Of a stretch of 44,626 nucleotides of DNA, positions 1-7,690 are shown piece after piece (positions within the stretch are counted from its first letter, which is position 1; each line of letters begins with the position of its first letter). This DNA is from Acidimicrobiia bacterium. GTDB taxonomy: Bacteria > Actinomycetota > Acidimicrobiia > Spongiisociales > ZC4RG35. The notes below the pieces were generated by a model. The model worked only from the letters and a program-made list of their open reading frames with translations, did not search any database and was not told where the DNA came from. A program made the position numbers and the translations under genes. The stretch covers positions 1-44,626 of the forward strand of contig PKRG01000020.1 of NCBI GenBank assembly GCA_017577575.1. The letters are read 5' to 3'.

Positions 1-687
1 GGCCTGATGGACTACGTCCGCGACCTACCCGATCTGCTGGCGGGACAGGCGGGAGGGGTGGCGCTCGTGGTGGCGGTCGGCTGGTTGGTGTGGCGGTCGG
101 CCCGCGCCGGAGACCGCCGGCCCGCTCTCTTCCTGGCGATCCCGGCGCTCGGTCAGTTCCTGATCTTGGGCACCATTTCTCACGGCGAGCCGCGCTTCGT
201 CTTTTTCCCGGTGGCCCTCATGCTGGTGGCGGCGGCGACGGCCGCAGACGAGCTCCGCGCCCGCATCCCCGAGTGGGCTTACCGGGCGGGGACCTTCACA
301 TTCGTCGTCGCCCTCGTCGCCTCCCTGGGATTGCACGGCGCCCGGATGGACGAGTTCGCTGAAGCCCGAGGCGAGATGGTCGCCGCCCTGGAGGAGGCGG
401 CGGCGGTGATCGAAGCGGAGGCGACCCGGCCATGCGGTGTCATCACCGGCCTGCGTCCCCAGGTCACCTGGCTGACTGGATGTCACACGGCGCTCTTCGG
501 CCTGTCGGAGGTCGAGATCCCTCTCGGCCCCGAATTCGACCGGTTCCTGCTGTTCACCGAAGGCGGGCTGAGAGAGCCCGATGCCGACTTGAAGGCCGAA
601 TACGAGTCGCTGGCTGCGGGCGATCCGATCAGGATCGACGGCGAAGGATCGATCGGAGACGTGGTGATCTGGCCTCTCGACGGTTGA
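1..687 (+). CDS. GT-C type membrane glycosyltransferase, C-terminal part (5' truncated)
   Basis: The reading frame is open from the first base, so this is probably the C-terminal end of a longer protein rather than a gene starting at the ATG at 7. The visible 229 codons hold about four hydrophobic helices in the first half (roughly residues 15-30, 40-58, 64-80 and 90-108), then a soluble tail of about 115 residues. The segment HGEPRFVFFP between helices resembles the H-x-E-x-R-F loop found in polyprenyl-phosphate-dependent mannosyltransferases of the GT-C fold (PMT, ALG9/PIG-B relatives). Such enzymes add a sugar to a glycan or protein outside the membrane. Its last 59 bases overlap the convergent methyltransferase gene. 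Substrate unknown; a different multi-pass protein cannot be excluded because the catalytic N-terminus is outside the window. Confidence 0.6.
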   Translation, partial: GLMDYVRDLPDLLAGQAGGVALVVAVGWLVWRSARAGDRRPALFLAIPALGQFLILGTISHGEPRFVFFPVALMLVAAATAADELRARIPEWAYRAGTFTFVVALVASLGLHGARMDEFAEARGEMVAALEEAAAVIEAEATRPCGVITGLRPQVTWLTGCHTALFGLSEVEIPLGPEFDRFLLFTEGGLREPDADLKAEYESLAAGDPIRIDGEGSIGDVVIWPLDG

Positions 688-1444
688 CGTCTGCCACGAC
701 CACTATCCCGGTGCGCCCGAGGTCGACGACCGTTTCTGCCGTGGGATGGGCGCATATCTCGTCCCAGGCCCGGCTCATGCCGTCCGACCATCTGATGTCG
801 TCGAGCACGAGGATCCCTCCCCGCATCTGCGGGCGGATCCGGTCGACGTAGCGGAGGGTTGCTTCGTAGTCGTGGTTCCCGTCGATGAACGCCATGCCCA
901 GCCGGTCGATGCCATCGAGCACGGACGGAAGGGCCTCGTCGAAGTCTCCCTCGATCACGTCGACATTGTCGATGCCGAGCTCTCGCAGGTGAGACCGAGC
1001 CTGTTCGAGTCGGGCGAGGCTCTGCTCTATGGTGATCACCCGTCCGCCGCCACCGTACCGAACGCCTGTCGCCAGGTAGGCGGCGGAGATGCCGAGGTTC
1101 GTCCCCAATTCCAACACCGAGTCGGGCCGGAAGGCCCGGGCGAGGTGGAAGAGGAGCCGACCTTGCTCGGAGGTGGCGCTCGCTTTTGCCGCCGACCCGA
1201 GACTGGCGCCGTCGCCGGGGCGGTCGGGTACGTCGAACAGAGCCTTGAGCGGCCGGGGATCGTCGAGGAGACGCAATCGGATCTCGTGGACCCTCCGGAG
1301 ATCCCCGGCGGCTCCCCGGAAGCGCTTGTCGACGAAGTCCGTGAGGGCGTCCCGCAGGAGAGCCTCGGCCTGGCCTTCGGCCGACGTCTCCCGAAGCCAA
1401 GCTCGGGCGGCGTCTTCGAGCGTCGGCCGGCGAGGGGAGCTCAT
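629..1444 (-). CDS. class I SAM-dependent methyltransferase
   Basis: The 271-residue protein has a Rossmann methyltransferase core beginning with VLELGTNLGISAAYLA (about residues 110-125, the SAM-binding motif I), an acidic residue after the second strand (ITIEQS), and a FIDGNHDYEAT segment (about 186-196) typical of the Methyltransf_24/O-methyltransferase group that methylates sugars or small molecules. The N-terminal 100 residues are helical and probably form a lid. The ATG overlaps the TGA of the upstream glycosyltransferase by 4 bases, so it is the last gene of the glycan operon starting near 7168. I infer that it O-methylates a sugar or carrier end in the same polymer. The 3' end overlaps the convergent gene 1-687. 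Confidence 0.8.
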   Translation of the reverse strand: MSSPRRPTLEDAARAWLRETSAEGQAEALLRDALTDFVDKRFRGAAGDLRRVHEIRLRLLDDPRPLKALFDVPDRPGDGASLGSAAKASATSEQGRLLFHLARAFRPDSVLELGTNLGISAAYLATGVRYGGGGRVITIEQSLARLEQARSHLRELGIDNVDVIEGDFDEALPSVLDGIDRLGMAFIDGNHDYEATLRYVDRIRPQMRGGILVLDDIRWSDGMSRAWDEICAHPTAETVVDLGRTGIVVVADVNRREARSPRLRSILRRRS

Positions 1445-2856
1445 CTCAACCTGTTGTACACCTCGAGGAGCTTCTGCTTTTCGACTCCCCAGTTGTAGCG
1501 CAGCCTCGCCTCGCGGCAGGCGGCGCGGTAGGGCTCGGGGTCGGCGAGGATCTTGCGGGTGGCCGCCGCCAGCGACTCGGGGTCCACCGGGTCGACCACC
1601 TCACCCACTCCGGTCTCCGCCACCACCTTTCCGATCCCGGGGGAGTCGGATCCGAGCACGGGCACCTCGGCCATCATGTACTCGAAGAGCTTGTTGGGCA
1701 GGGTCGTGTAGTAGCTGAGTGACGAGTTGACGATGTTGCACAACCCGACGTCGGCCGACGCCGTCCAGTGCAACAGCTCGTGGTTGGGGATCGGCCCGAA
1801 GAACCTCACCTTGTGGCCGAGCTTCCGCCGGGCTACCATCTCCTCCAAGGCGTCCCGGTAGTAGCCGTACCCGACGATCACCAGCACCACGTCGTCGAGG
1901 AGCTCGACGGCATCGATCGCCGGCTCGATGCCCCGGTTCTCCTGGATCGAGCCCTGGTAGAGCATCAACGGAGTCCCCGGATCCAGTCCCAGGGGCACGC
2001 GCAGGTCGCGCGGTTCCACCGAGACCAGCTCGGGCGTGTTGATCACCGCCACCGCCGGGTCGGGAACACGCCCGTAGAGGCCGCGCATGTGGTCGATCCA
2101 CGGAGGGCTGGCGACGATCAGGGCGTCGGCGGACGGCAGCCACCGGCGCTCGTTCCACAACGCCCACTGCTTCCACCAGAAGCCCATCCGGTTCCGCTCG
2201 GTCTGGAGCTCGTGGCTGTCGTAGACCAGCTTCGCTCCCGGCGTCCGCTTCTTGCAGACGTGGCCGACGTACAGCGTGTTGAGGTCGTGGGAGTGGTAGA
2301 CGTCGGCGGCTTCCGCCAGACCGGCTTTGATCATCCTCCGGTTGATGGCCAGCGTCTTCAGAGCCCGGCCCTGGCGCCCAAGGAGGGCTTTTACCACCCG
2401 GAACCCGAACCGCGCCACCTTCGTCACCGAGCGGAGGACCGGTGTCGAGACCTTCCCCCACGCCCGGCTGAGGCGGGTCGGTGGTTTCGTCGCGACGGGC
2501 TGTTCGACCTCCACCTCCGCGGTGGCGCTCGGCGCAACGGTGGACGGCGGCTGCAAGCGTCCTTCCCGGCGGGCACGTTCCACGTCGACCGGCTCTCCGG
2601 TGAGCCGGGAGTGCCGCTCCTCGATGGTGCCGGCGTACCGGGCGGCGAGACGGTTGAGGGCGTCGACTCCGAGGTTCACCCGGCTGATGCGCTTCACCTC
2701 GATGCCGTCGGGTCGAATCTCGTGCTCGGGAGTCACTCCCGGCACCAGATAGGCGATGACGGTGACCCGGTGGCCGGCGTCGATCAGCGTCTTCGCCTCC
2801 TTCGTGACGCGGGCGTCGTATTCGAAGGAGTTCTTGACGAACATGCACACCTTCAT
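1441..2856 (-). CDS. glycosyltransferase family 4
   Basis: The start is the ATG at 2856, which forms an ATGA overlap with the stop of the gene upstream; the frame stays open further upstream but only as a shadow. The 471-residue product begins MKVCMFVKNSFEYDARVTKEA, the usual N-terminal Rossmann strand of GT-B enzymes. The C-terminal half has the donor-binding domain: a LYQGSIQENRG strand-loop, VGYGYY, a HKVRFFGPIPNHEL segment, and the LPNKLFEYMMAEVPVLGSD block with the conserved glutamate of the E-x7-E type motif. A charged/proline linker (about residues 75-130) is longer than usual. It should transfer a nucleotide-activated sugar to a lipid-linked glycan in the cytoplasm; donor and acceptor are not readable from sequence. 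Confidence 0.85.
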   Translation of the reverse strand: MKVCMFVKNSFEYDARVTKEAKTLIDAGHRVTVIAYLVPGVTPEHEIRPDGIEVKRISRVNLGVDALNRLAARYAGTIEERHSRLTGEPVDVERARREGRLQPPSTVAPSATAEVEVEQPVATKPPTRLSRAWGKVSTPVLRSVTKVARFGFRVVKALLGRQGRALKTLAINRRMIKAGLAEAADVYHSHDLNTLYVGHVCKKRTPGAKLVYDSHELQTERNRMGFWWKQWALWNERRWLPSADALIVASPPWIDHMRGLYGRVPDPAVAVINTPELVSVEPRDLRVPLGLDPGTPLMLYQGSIQENRGIEPAIDAVELLDDVVLVIVGYGYYRDALEEMVARRKLGHKVRFFGPIPNHELLHWTASADVGLCNIVNSSLSYYTTLPNKLFEYMMAEVPVLGSDSPGIGKVVAETGVGEVVDPVDPESLAAATRKILADPEPYRAACREARLRYNWGVEKQKLLEVYNRLR

Positions 2857-5399
2857 CCCTCGACTGCCTCCCGGATCACCTCGCCCGCCGCCCGGAGCCG
2901 TCGACGGTACTCCTCGACGTGCTGGGCGACGGTCGGCACCAGCTGGCGCGCTCGTTCGGCCGCCGCCCCGATCCGCTCGACACTCACCTGGTCTGTGCGG
3001 ACCACCACGTCGTCGGCCCCGACGGAGGCGGCGAAGTCGGCGAGTTTGGGCCGATACTCCAGCGCCACGAACGGCGTGCCCACCGCCGCGGCCAACACGA
3101 CGGCATGGAGGCGCTCGCCGACGACCAGGTCCGCCTCCGCGAGCAGGCGCAGGGCGGCGTCCAGGTCCCTGTATCCGGCCGAATAGGGCAGATCGGGACG
3201 TCCCGCCGCCCGCATCGTTTCGAAGATGGGGCGGTCGTCGTCGGGGTTGCACGACAGGAAAGCCACGTCGCGCCCCTCCGCCAGCCACTGCTCGACGCTC
3301 TTGGCCAGCACCGCCATGACCGCATCGTCGGACCCGCCCCACAGCTCTCCGTTGGTCCAGGCCGGAGACACCACGACGAGCCCTTCTCGGCGCTGTGTCC
3401 CGGCGGGCCGTTCGAGCAGCAGGGCCGGGTCACCCGACACCTCGAGCTGGCCGTCGTAGCCCCACTCCCTCAGGGTCGCCTCCGACCTGGGGCCGCGGAC
3501 GCCGACGTAGCAGCACGACGACAGCCACCGCATCCACCCGTCGACCGGCTCGGTGACGCCCCAATAGGCGGGGCTGGCCACTCCGGTACCGAGCACCGCT
3601 CGCTCGACCCGCGGGCTGTCGCGTTCGGTCAGCCAGCCGAGGTAGGTGCTGCGGTTGATGAGGGTGCCGCCCCCCAGAATGAGGAGGTCGCGGGGGTTCC
3701 CGGACACCTCCACGTCCGCCCATGGGAGGAGGCGGCGGGCGGCTTCGAGCATCGCCTCGTCCCCCAGGTTGTCGTAGCCGATCCATCCGACGTAGCGGGC
3801 GTGCGGGCGGCGATCCTCCGCTTCGGGCTCGGGCCGGGTGGGCGGCGACGTCGGGATGCTGTAGGGGATGCCCTGGCTGCGGGAGCGGACGATCTTGGCG
3901 ACGGTCTTGAGAGCCCGCCGCGGCTCGGAGCGGAGATCCCGCAGCATCTCCGCCCGGGTGGGGCGGTTGGCGACGAACCCGGCGGGACGCTCGGCGGCGC
4001 GTGCTCCCGGGATCCACACCAGGCCCTGGGGCAAGTGATCGGGCCGTTCCAGGCGGCGGATCTCCGCCCATGCCTCCGCCGGCTCCAGCCCTCTCGCCTT
4101 GGCCCACTCCCGGCGACGGGCGATCGTCACGATCGGCAACTCGCCCGGCCAACCCGAGTCGACCCAGGCGGCGTCCTCGGCGGTGAGGTACGTCTCGGGA
4201 GGTTCGGTGGGGACCGTGTAGCCCACAGTCAGCGACGAGGCTGTCGGGCGGTCGTGGAAGTGCTTGACGACCCGGGCGAGGAAGCGGTGGTCCAACGCCG
4301 CCGAGCCGCGCAAGGTGACGACGAGCTCGCCCCGGGCCGCGGCGATGCCTTCGGCGAGAGCGTCGACGAGCCGGACCCGCGGATCCCCGGCCAACAGCCC
4401 CGCCGTCGGCTCGTGGCGCTCGTCGCAGCCGACCAGGATCAGCTCGAAGTCGGGAGCCGTCTGGGAGGCGATGTCGTGCCACAGGTCGTCGAGCGAAGCG
4501 GGCGGTTCGAACACGACGAGCGAGACCTTGGGGACCTCGTAGATCACGTCCCGACGCGGCTTGCGATAGAACCGGTGAGGGACGAGGTTGGCCAGGGTCC
4601 CGTCGTTCAGCTGGCGGGCCGACTGGCGGCCCTCGTATCCGCCCTGCTCGTCCTCGTCGAGCTGGTGGTAGATGACGGCGTCGTCTGCCGGCACGAAGAA
4701 GGCACCCTCCTGCCAGAGACGCCATCCGAGCTCGGTGTCCTCGCCGCCCCAACGCGTGAACCGGTCCGAGAATCCCCCCACCGCTTCGAACAGCCTGCGG
4801 GAGACGGCGACGTTCGACGAGACGAGCGTCCGGAAAGCCTCGTCACCTAAGGTCAAGCCGGCGGTGCGGCGCCCGAGTACCGTCCTGAAGTCGGGCCGGC
4901 CGGAAAAACCCGTCTGGACTCGCTCGTCCAGGTCTGCCGCGCCCGACGAGATGGCCTCGGCGGGCACGTCGCCCACCCGCACGTGGACTCGGCGGCCGAT
5001 CGTCACCACGTCGGGCGACGCCGCGTGCCAGGCGAGGTGTGCGGCGACCAGGTTCGGATGGGGGATGCAGTCGGCGTCGATGAAGATCAGCACGTCGACT
5101 TCGCCGGCGTGAGCCGCCCCCAGGTTCCGCGCTCGGGCGGCGCCGTAGCCGTCGTGCTCCTGGCGGACCAGGGTCACGTCGAGCGGTGAAGCCTCCACGA
5201 CGGAGGCGATGTCGGCCTCCGAGCCGTCGTCGGCCACGATCACCGGCACCCGGCGAGTCGACCGTTCCAGGCCGGCGAGGGTTCGGGCCAGCAGGTCGGG
5301 GCGGTTGTAGACCGGGATCACGACCGCGGCGGTCAGCTTCTCGGCCGCATCGGGGTCGGGGCGGATCCAGCTCCAGTCGTTGTGGGGTCTGAGTGTCAC
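2853..5399 (-). CDS. fused family 2 glycosyltransferase and polysaccharide pyruvyl transferase
   Basis: The chosen start is the GTG at 5399, overlapping the upstream TGA as GTGA; earlier in-frame codons lie inside the upstream gene. The 848-residue protein has three parts. Residues about 20-280 are a GT2 domain: AAVVIPVYNRPDLLARTLAG, the DxD-type IFIDADCIP, and the GGEDTELGWRLW helix of the GT7-C region. Residues about 285-440 look like a second, degenerate GT2-like strand set (VPKVSLVVFEPP, DFELILVG). Residues about 530-845 are a polysaccharide pyruvyl transferase domain: YVGWIGYDNLGDEAMLEA, LLILGGGTLI, YVGVRGPRSEATL, and ERLHAVVLAAAVGTPFVALEYR. This family (CsaB, PssM) transfers pyruvate from PEP to sugars as a ketal. 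In SLH-anchored systems CsaB pyruvylates the wall polymer that SLH domains bind. The nearest upstream co-oriented gene cluster begins with an SLH-like protease. Confidence 0.85.
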   Translation of the reverse strand: MTLRPHNDWSWIRPDPDAAEKLTAAVVIPVYNRPDLLARTLAGLERSTRRVPVIVADDGSEADIASVVEASPLDVTLVRQEHDGYGAARARNLGAAHAGEVDVLIFIDADCIPHPNLVAAHLAWHAASPDVVTIGRRVHVRVGDVPAEAISSGAADLDERVQTGFSGRPDFRTVLGRRTAGLTLGDEAFRTLVSSNVAVSRRLFEAVGGFSDRFTRWGGEDTELGWRLWQEGAFFVPADDAVIYHQLDEDEQGGYEGRQSARQLNDGTLANLVPHRFYRKPRRDVIYEVPKVSLVVFEPPASLDDLWHDIASQTAPDFELILVGCDERHEPTAGLLAGDPRVRLVDALAEGIAAARGELVVTLRGSAALDHRFLARVVKHFHDRPTASSLTVGYTVPTEPPETYLTAEDAAWVDSGWPGELPIVTIARRREWAKARGLEPAEAWAEIRRLERPDHLPQGLVWIPGARAAERPAGFVANRPTRAEMLRDLRSEPRRALKTVAKIVRSRSQGIPYSIPTSPPTRPEPEAEDRRPHARYVGWIGYDNLGDEAMLEAARRLLPWADVEVSGNPRDLLILGGGTLINRSTYLGWLTERDSPRVERAVLGTGVASPAYWGVTEPVDGWMRWLSSCCYVGVRGPRSEATLREWGYDGQLEVSGDPALLLERPAGTQRREGLVVVSPAWTNGELWGGSDDAVMAVLAKSVEQWLAEGRDVAFLSCNPDDDRPIFETMRAAGRPDLPYSAGYRDLDAALRLLAEADLVVGERLHAVVLAAAVGTPFVALEYRPKLADFAASVGADDVVVRTDQVSVERIGAAAERARQLVPTVAQHVEEYRRRLRAAGEVIREAVEG

Positions 5400-7168
5400 G
5401 ATCTCGGGTCGTCGTCGACGATCTCGTGGGGGAGGACCCGGTACGACTCGGCCAGCAGGTCCACCCGGATGAGATCTCCCGACCGCTCCACCTGGGCCTG
5501 CGGTTGCTCCTCGGCGAGGTACTCCTCCAACCCGGCGGCCTTGCCCTCGAAGTACAGATAGCGGCGGGCCGCACGCATGACGTCTCGGTAGCCGGACACG
5601 TCGTCGGCGCGGATGGCCACCGTCTCCATCTTCTGTGGAGCCAGCCTCTCCGCCTCGAGCGTCTCGGCGTCGAACACCTGTCGGCTCGGCAGCTCCTCCC
5701 ACAGCTCGGGACAGCCGATGTGGGCCACGCGTTGTACCTCGGCGTCGCGGTCGATCAGCGCCGCCAGTTCGGTCTTCGGCCGGAGGTAGGAGACCTCGCG
5801 CTTTGTCACGCCGGAGCCGATCTCGAACAGCTCGTCGACCCGGTGGTCGTAGGTATGACGACCGTGGGCGTGCTCCCAGGCGGCGTCGGCGATCTTCTGG
5901 GCGTTGTCGAGGTCGGAGAGGACCGACTTCACCTGCGAGACGATGTCGTCCTCCAGGACGAGGTAGTGCTTTCCGGGCTCGAACAGCAGGTCGGTTCCGG
6001 GCAGGTCGTCGGTGATCAGCACGGCGCGGGCGGCGATCGCCTCGAACACCCTCATGGTGATGGGGAAGTGGCGGGTGCCCCCTTCGTTGGGGATGATCCG
6101 CGCCTCCTCGTACAGCGCCGCCATCTCCTTGGCCTTGACGTTCTCGGCGAACCCGAGCCGTTCGGAGGGAAAGGTCGCCTCGAGCTCGGCCACGATCTGC
6201 TGACGGCGGGTGTAGGGGCCGCCCTCCCACAGCTTCGCGCCCACCATGGCCACGTCGAAGCGGCGGTCGGCCAGCTGCTTGCGGCCTTCCAGCAGCTCGA
6301 TGGGGATTCCGAACGGGAACCTGTGCACGGGTGCCTGCACCCAGTGGGCCAGATGCCACGAATGCGCCATCAGGGCGGCGTCGGCCCGGTAGCGGTCGAC
6401 GAGGCGGAGGTTGGCTTGCAGGTGGTGCTCGCCGTGGTGGAACCAGAAGAGGATGGGGATGTCGGGGGTCTCGCCCGTGACGTCGATCGCCGGATACGGG
6501 CCCTCCACGAAGAGGACGAAATCCGTGTCCGGCTCGACCGTGTCGAAGTCGACGGCGTCGGTCTCGAGGCGAACCTCGACCCCGGCGCGGCGCAAAGCCT
6601 CCTCCAGGTACTTGCCGGGGTTGGAGTCGGTCTTGCGATAGGCCATCAGCACCTTGCGTCCCCGGTACCGGCCCGGTTCCGGCCGGTACGGGGCGCGGTC
6701 GTCGTCGGGCATGTGGAACCTGCCCACCCCGGCCGGGGGCATCGCCAGTTCGGGCCGCTTCGGAGCCAGGTCGATCAAGTCCACGTCACCGGCCGATGGC
6801 TGGGAGGGGGTCCGCATCACCGCCCCATCGACCCGGCGGGCCGCCTCCACCGCCGCCGGCAACAGGTTGGTGGAGACGGGCAGGAACAGTCGGGCGCCGG
6901 TGCCTGCCGCCGCTTCGGCCAGCCGTCTCTGCAGATCCGACAGCCTCCAGCTCTCCGGCTGCAGGCGGCGTACCAGCGACCCGAGCTTGCCGCCCCCGCG
7001 TGGGCGGCGGCTGGGCACGCCGACGATGCCTCCCTCCGGCATCGGCGCCGAAGGCGAAACGACCCGTACCTCGGAGATCCGGTTGCCGGCGCGCTCCAAC
7101 GCGTGGAGCATCACGCGCGCGGGGGGATCTCCGCTCGGGGGTCGATTGGTGAGAACACAGATGTGCAC
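5396..7168 (-). CDS. CgeB-like glycosyltransferase (GT-B fold)
   Basis: The 590-residue protein starts at a GTG (7168) with MHICVLTNRPPSGDPPARV. The middle and C-terminal part resembles the CgeB/YkvP glycosyltransferase group: GRKVLMAYRKTDSNPGKYLE, ILFWFHHGEHH, FDVAMVGAK, RIIPNEGGTRHFPITMRVFE, then AARAVLITDDLPGTDLLFEPG. The last segment is the donor-binding block with the conserved E of the R-V-F-E motif. The N-terminal 150 residues form a Rossmann-like half with a basic, proline-rich loop. The C-terminal about 100 residues match nothing I recognise. It is the first gene of a four-gene run linked by 4-base overlaps (7168 to 629). A TAACAT box sits 7 bases before the GTG with no Shine-Dalgarno sequence, so the operon may start on a leaderless transcript. 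Confidence 0.75.
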   Translation of the reverse strand: MHICVLTNRPPSGDPPARVMLHALERAGNRISEVRVVSPSAPMPEGGIVGVPSRRPRGGGKLGSLVRRLQPESWRLSDLQRRLAEAAAGTGARLFLPVSTNLLPAAVEAARRVDGAVMRTPSQPSAGDVDLIDLAPKRPELAMPPAGVGRFHMPDDDRAPYRPEPGRYRGRKVLMAYRKTDSNPGKYLEEALRRAGVEVRLETDAVDFDTVEPDTDFVLFVEGPYPAIDVTGETPDIPILFWFHHGEHHLQANLRLVDRYRADAALMAHSWHLAHWVQAPVHRFPFGIPIELLEGRKQLADRRFDVAMVGAKLWEGGPYTRRQQIVAELEATFPSERLGFAENVKAKEMAALYEEARIIPNEGGTRHFPITMRVFEAIAARAVLITDDLPGTDLLFEPGKHYLVLEDDIVSQVKSVLSDLDNAQKIADAAWEHAHGRHTYDHRVDELFEIGSGVTKREVSYLRPKTELAALIDRDAEVQRVAHIGCPELWEELPSRQVFDAETLEAERLAPQKMETVAIRADDVSGYRDVMRAARRYLYFEGKAAGLEEYLAEEQPQAQVERSGDLIRVDLLAESYRVLPHEIVDDDPRS

Positions 7169-7175
7169 GGCGGGG

Positions 7176-7181
7176 ATGTTA
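7176..7181 (-). promoter_or_regulatory. -10 box of a probable leaderless promoter for the glycan operon
   Basis: Read on the minus strand, TAACAT is followed by 7 bases (CCCCGCC) and then the GTG start at 7168. No purine-rich ribosome binding site is present. This spacing is what is seen in leaderless actinobacterial transcripts. No convincing -35 box is visible. The gene may also be read through from the subtilase gene 37 bases upstream. Confidence 0.4.
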
Positions 7182-7205
7182 CGTGGCCTCCACCAGCGGC
7201 GGGCA

Positions 7206-7690
7206 TCAGGGCAGGGCGCGGTGCAGGAACGCGGCCAGCTCCCCGCGGGTGACAGGCTGGTCGGGGCAGAACCGGTCGTTTCGGGGCGGGTTGCAGCCCC
7301 TGGTCAAGCCGGCTCGGGCGAGGGCGTCGATGTCCTCCTCGAACACCGAGTGGTCGTCGTCGACGAACCGATCCGGGCCGGCCGGCAGGTCGAGGGCGCG
7401 GCGGAGGAAGGCGGCCAGCTCCCCGCGGGTGACGGGCCGACCGGGGCAGTACCGGTCGTTTCGGGGCGGGTTGCAGCCCTTGGTCAAGCCGGCGTGGGCG
7501 AGGGCATCTATGTGGTCCTCGAACACCGAGTGGTCGTCGTCGACGAACGCGTCGGGGCCGGCCGGCAGGTCGAGGGCGCGGTGGAGGAAGGCGGCCAGCT
7601 CCCCGCGGGTGACAGCCCGGTCCGGGCAGTACCGGTCGTTTCGGGGCGGGTTGCAGCCCTTCGTCAGGCCCTCCAGCGCCATCCACACGA
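7206..7690 (-). repeat. three tandem 180-base units encoding Cys-SLH repeats
   Basis: The block gcggccagctccccgcgggt recurs at 7231, 7411 and 7591, exactly 180 bases apart (60 codons). Near-identity at the DNA level, including silent positions, suggests recent duplication or gene conversion. Confidence 0.9.

Noticed and set aside
5400..6359. A 320-residue N-terminal extension of the pyruvyl transferase gene
   Set aside because: The extension is Arg/Gly-rich shadow sequence inside the upstream glycosyltransferase gene; the GTGA overlap at 5396-5399 gives a natural start.
5393..7252. A 619-codon plus-strand frame
   Set aside because: It is antisense to the CgeB-like glycosyltransferase gene, rich in Arg/Gly/Val with no domain, and overlaps a better gene completely.
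7206..7690. Regularly spaced repeats that could be taken for a CRISPR array
   Set aside because: The 180-base units are continuous coding sequence for SLH-like domains, without short spacers or neighbouring cas genes.
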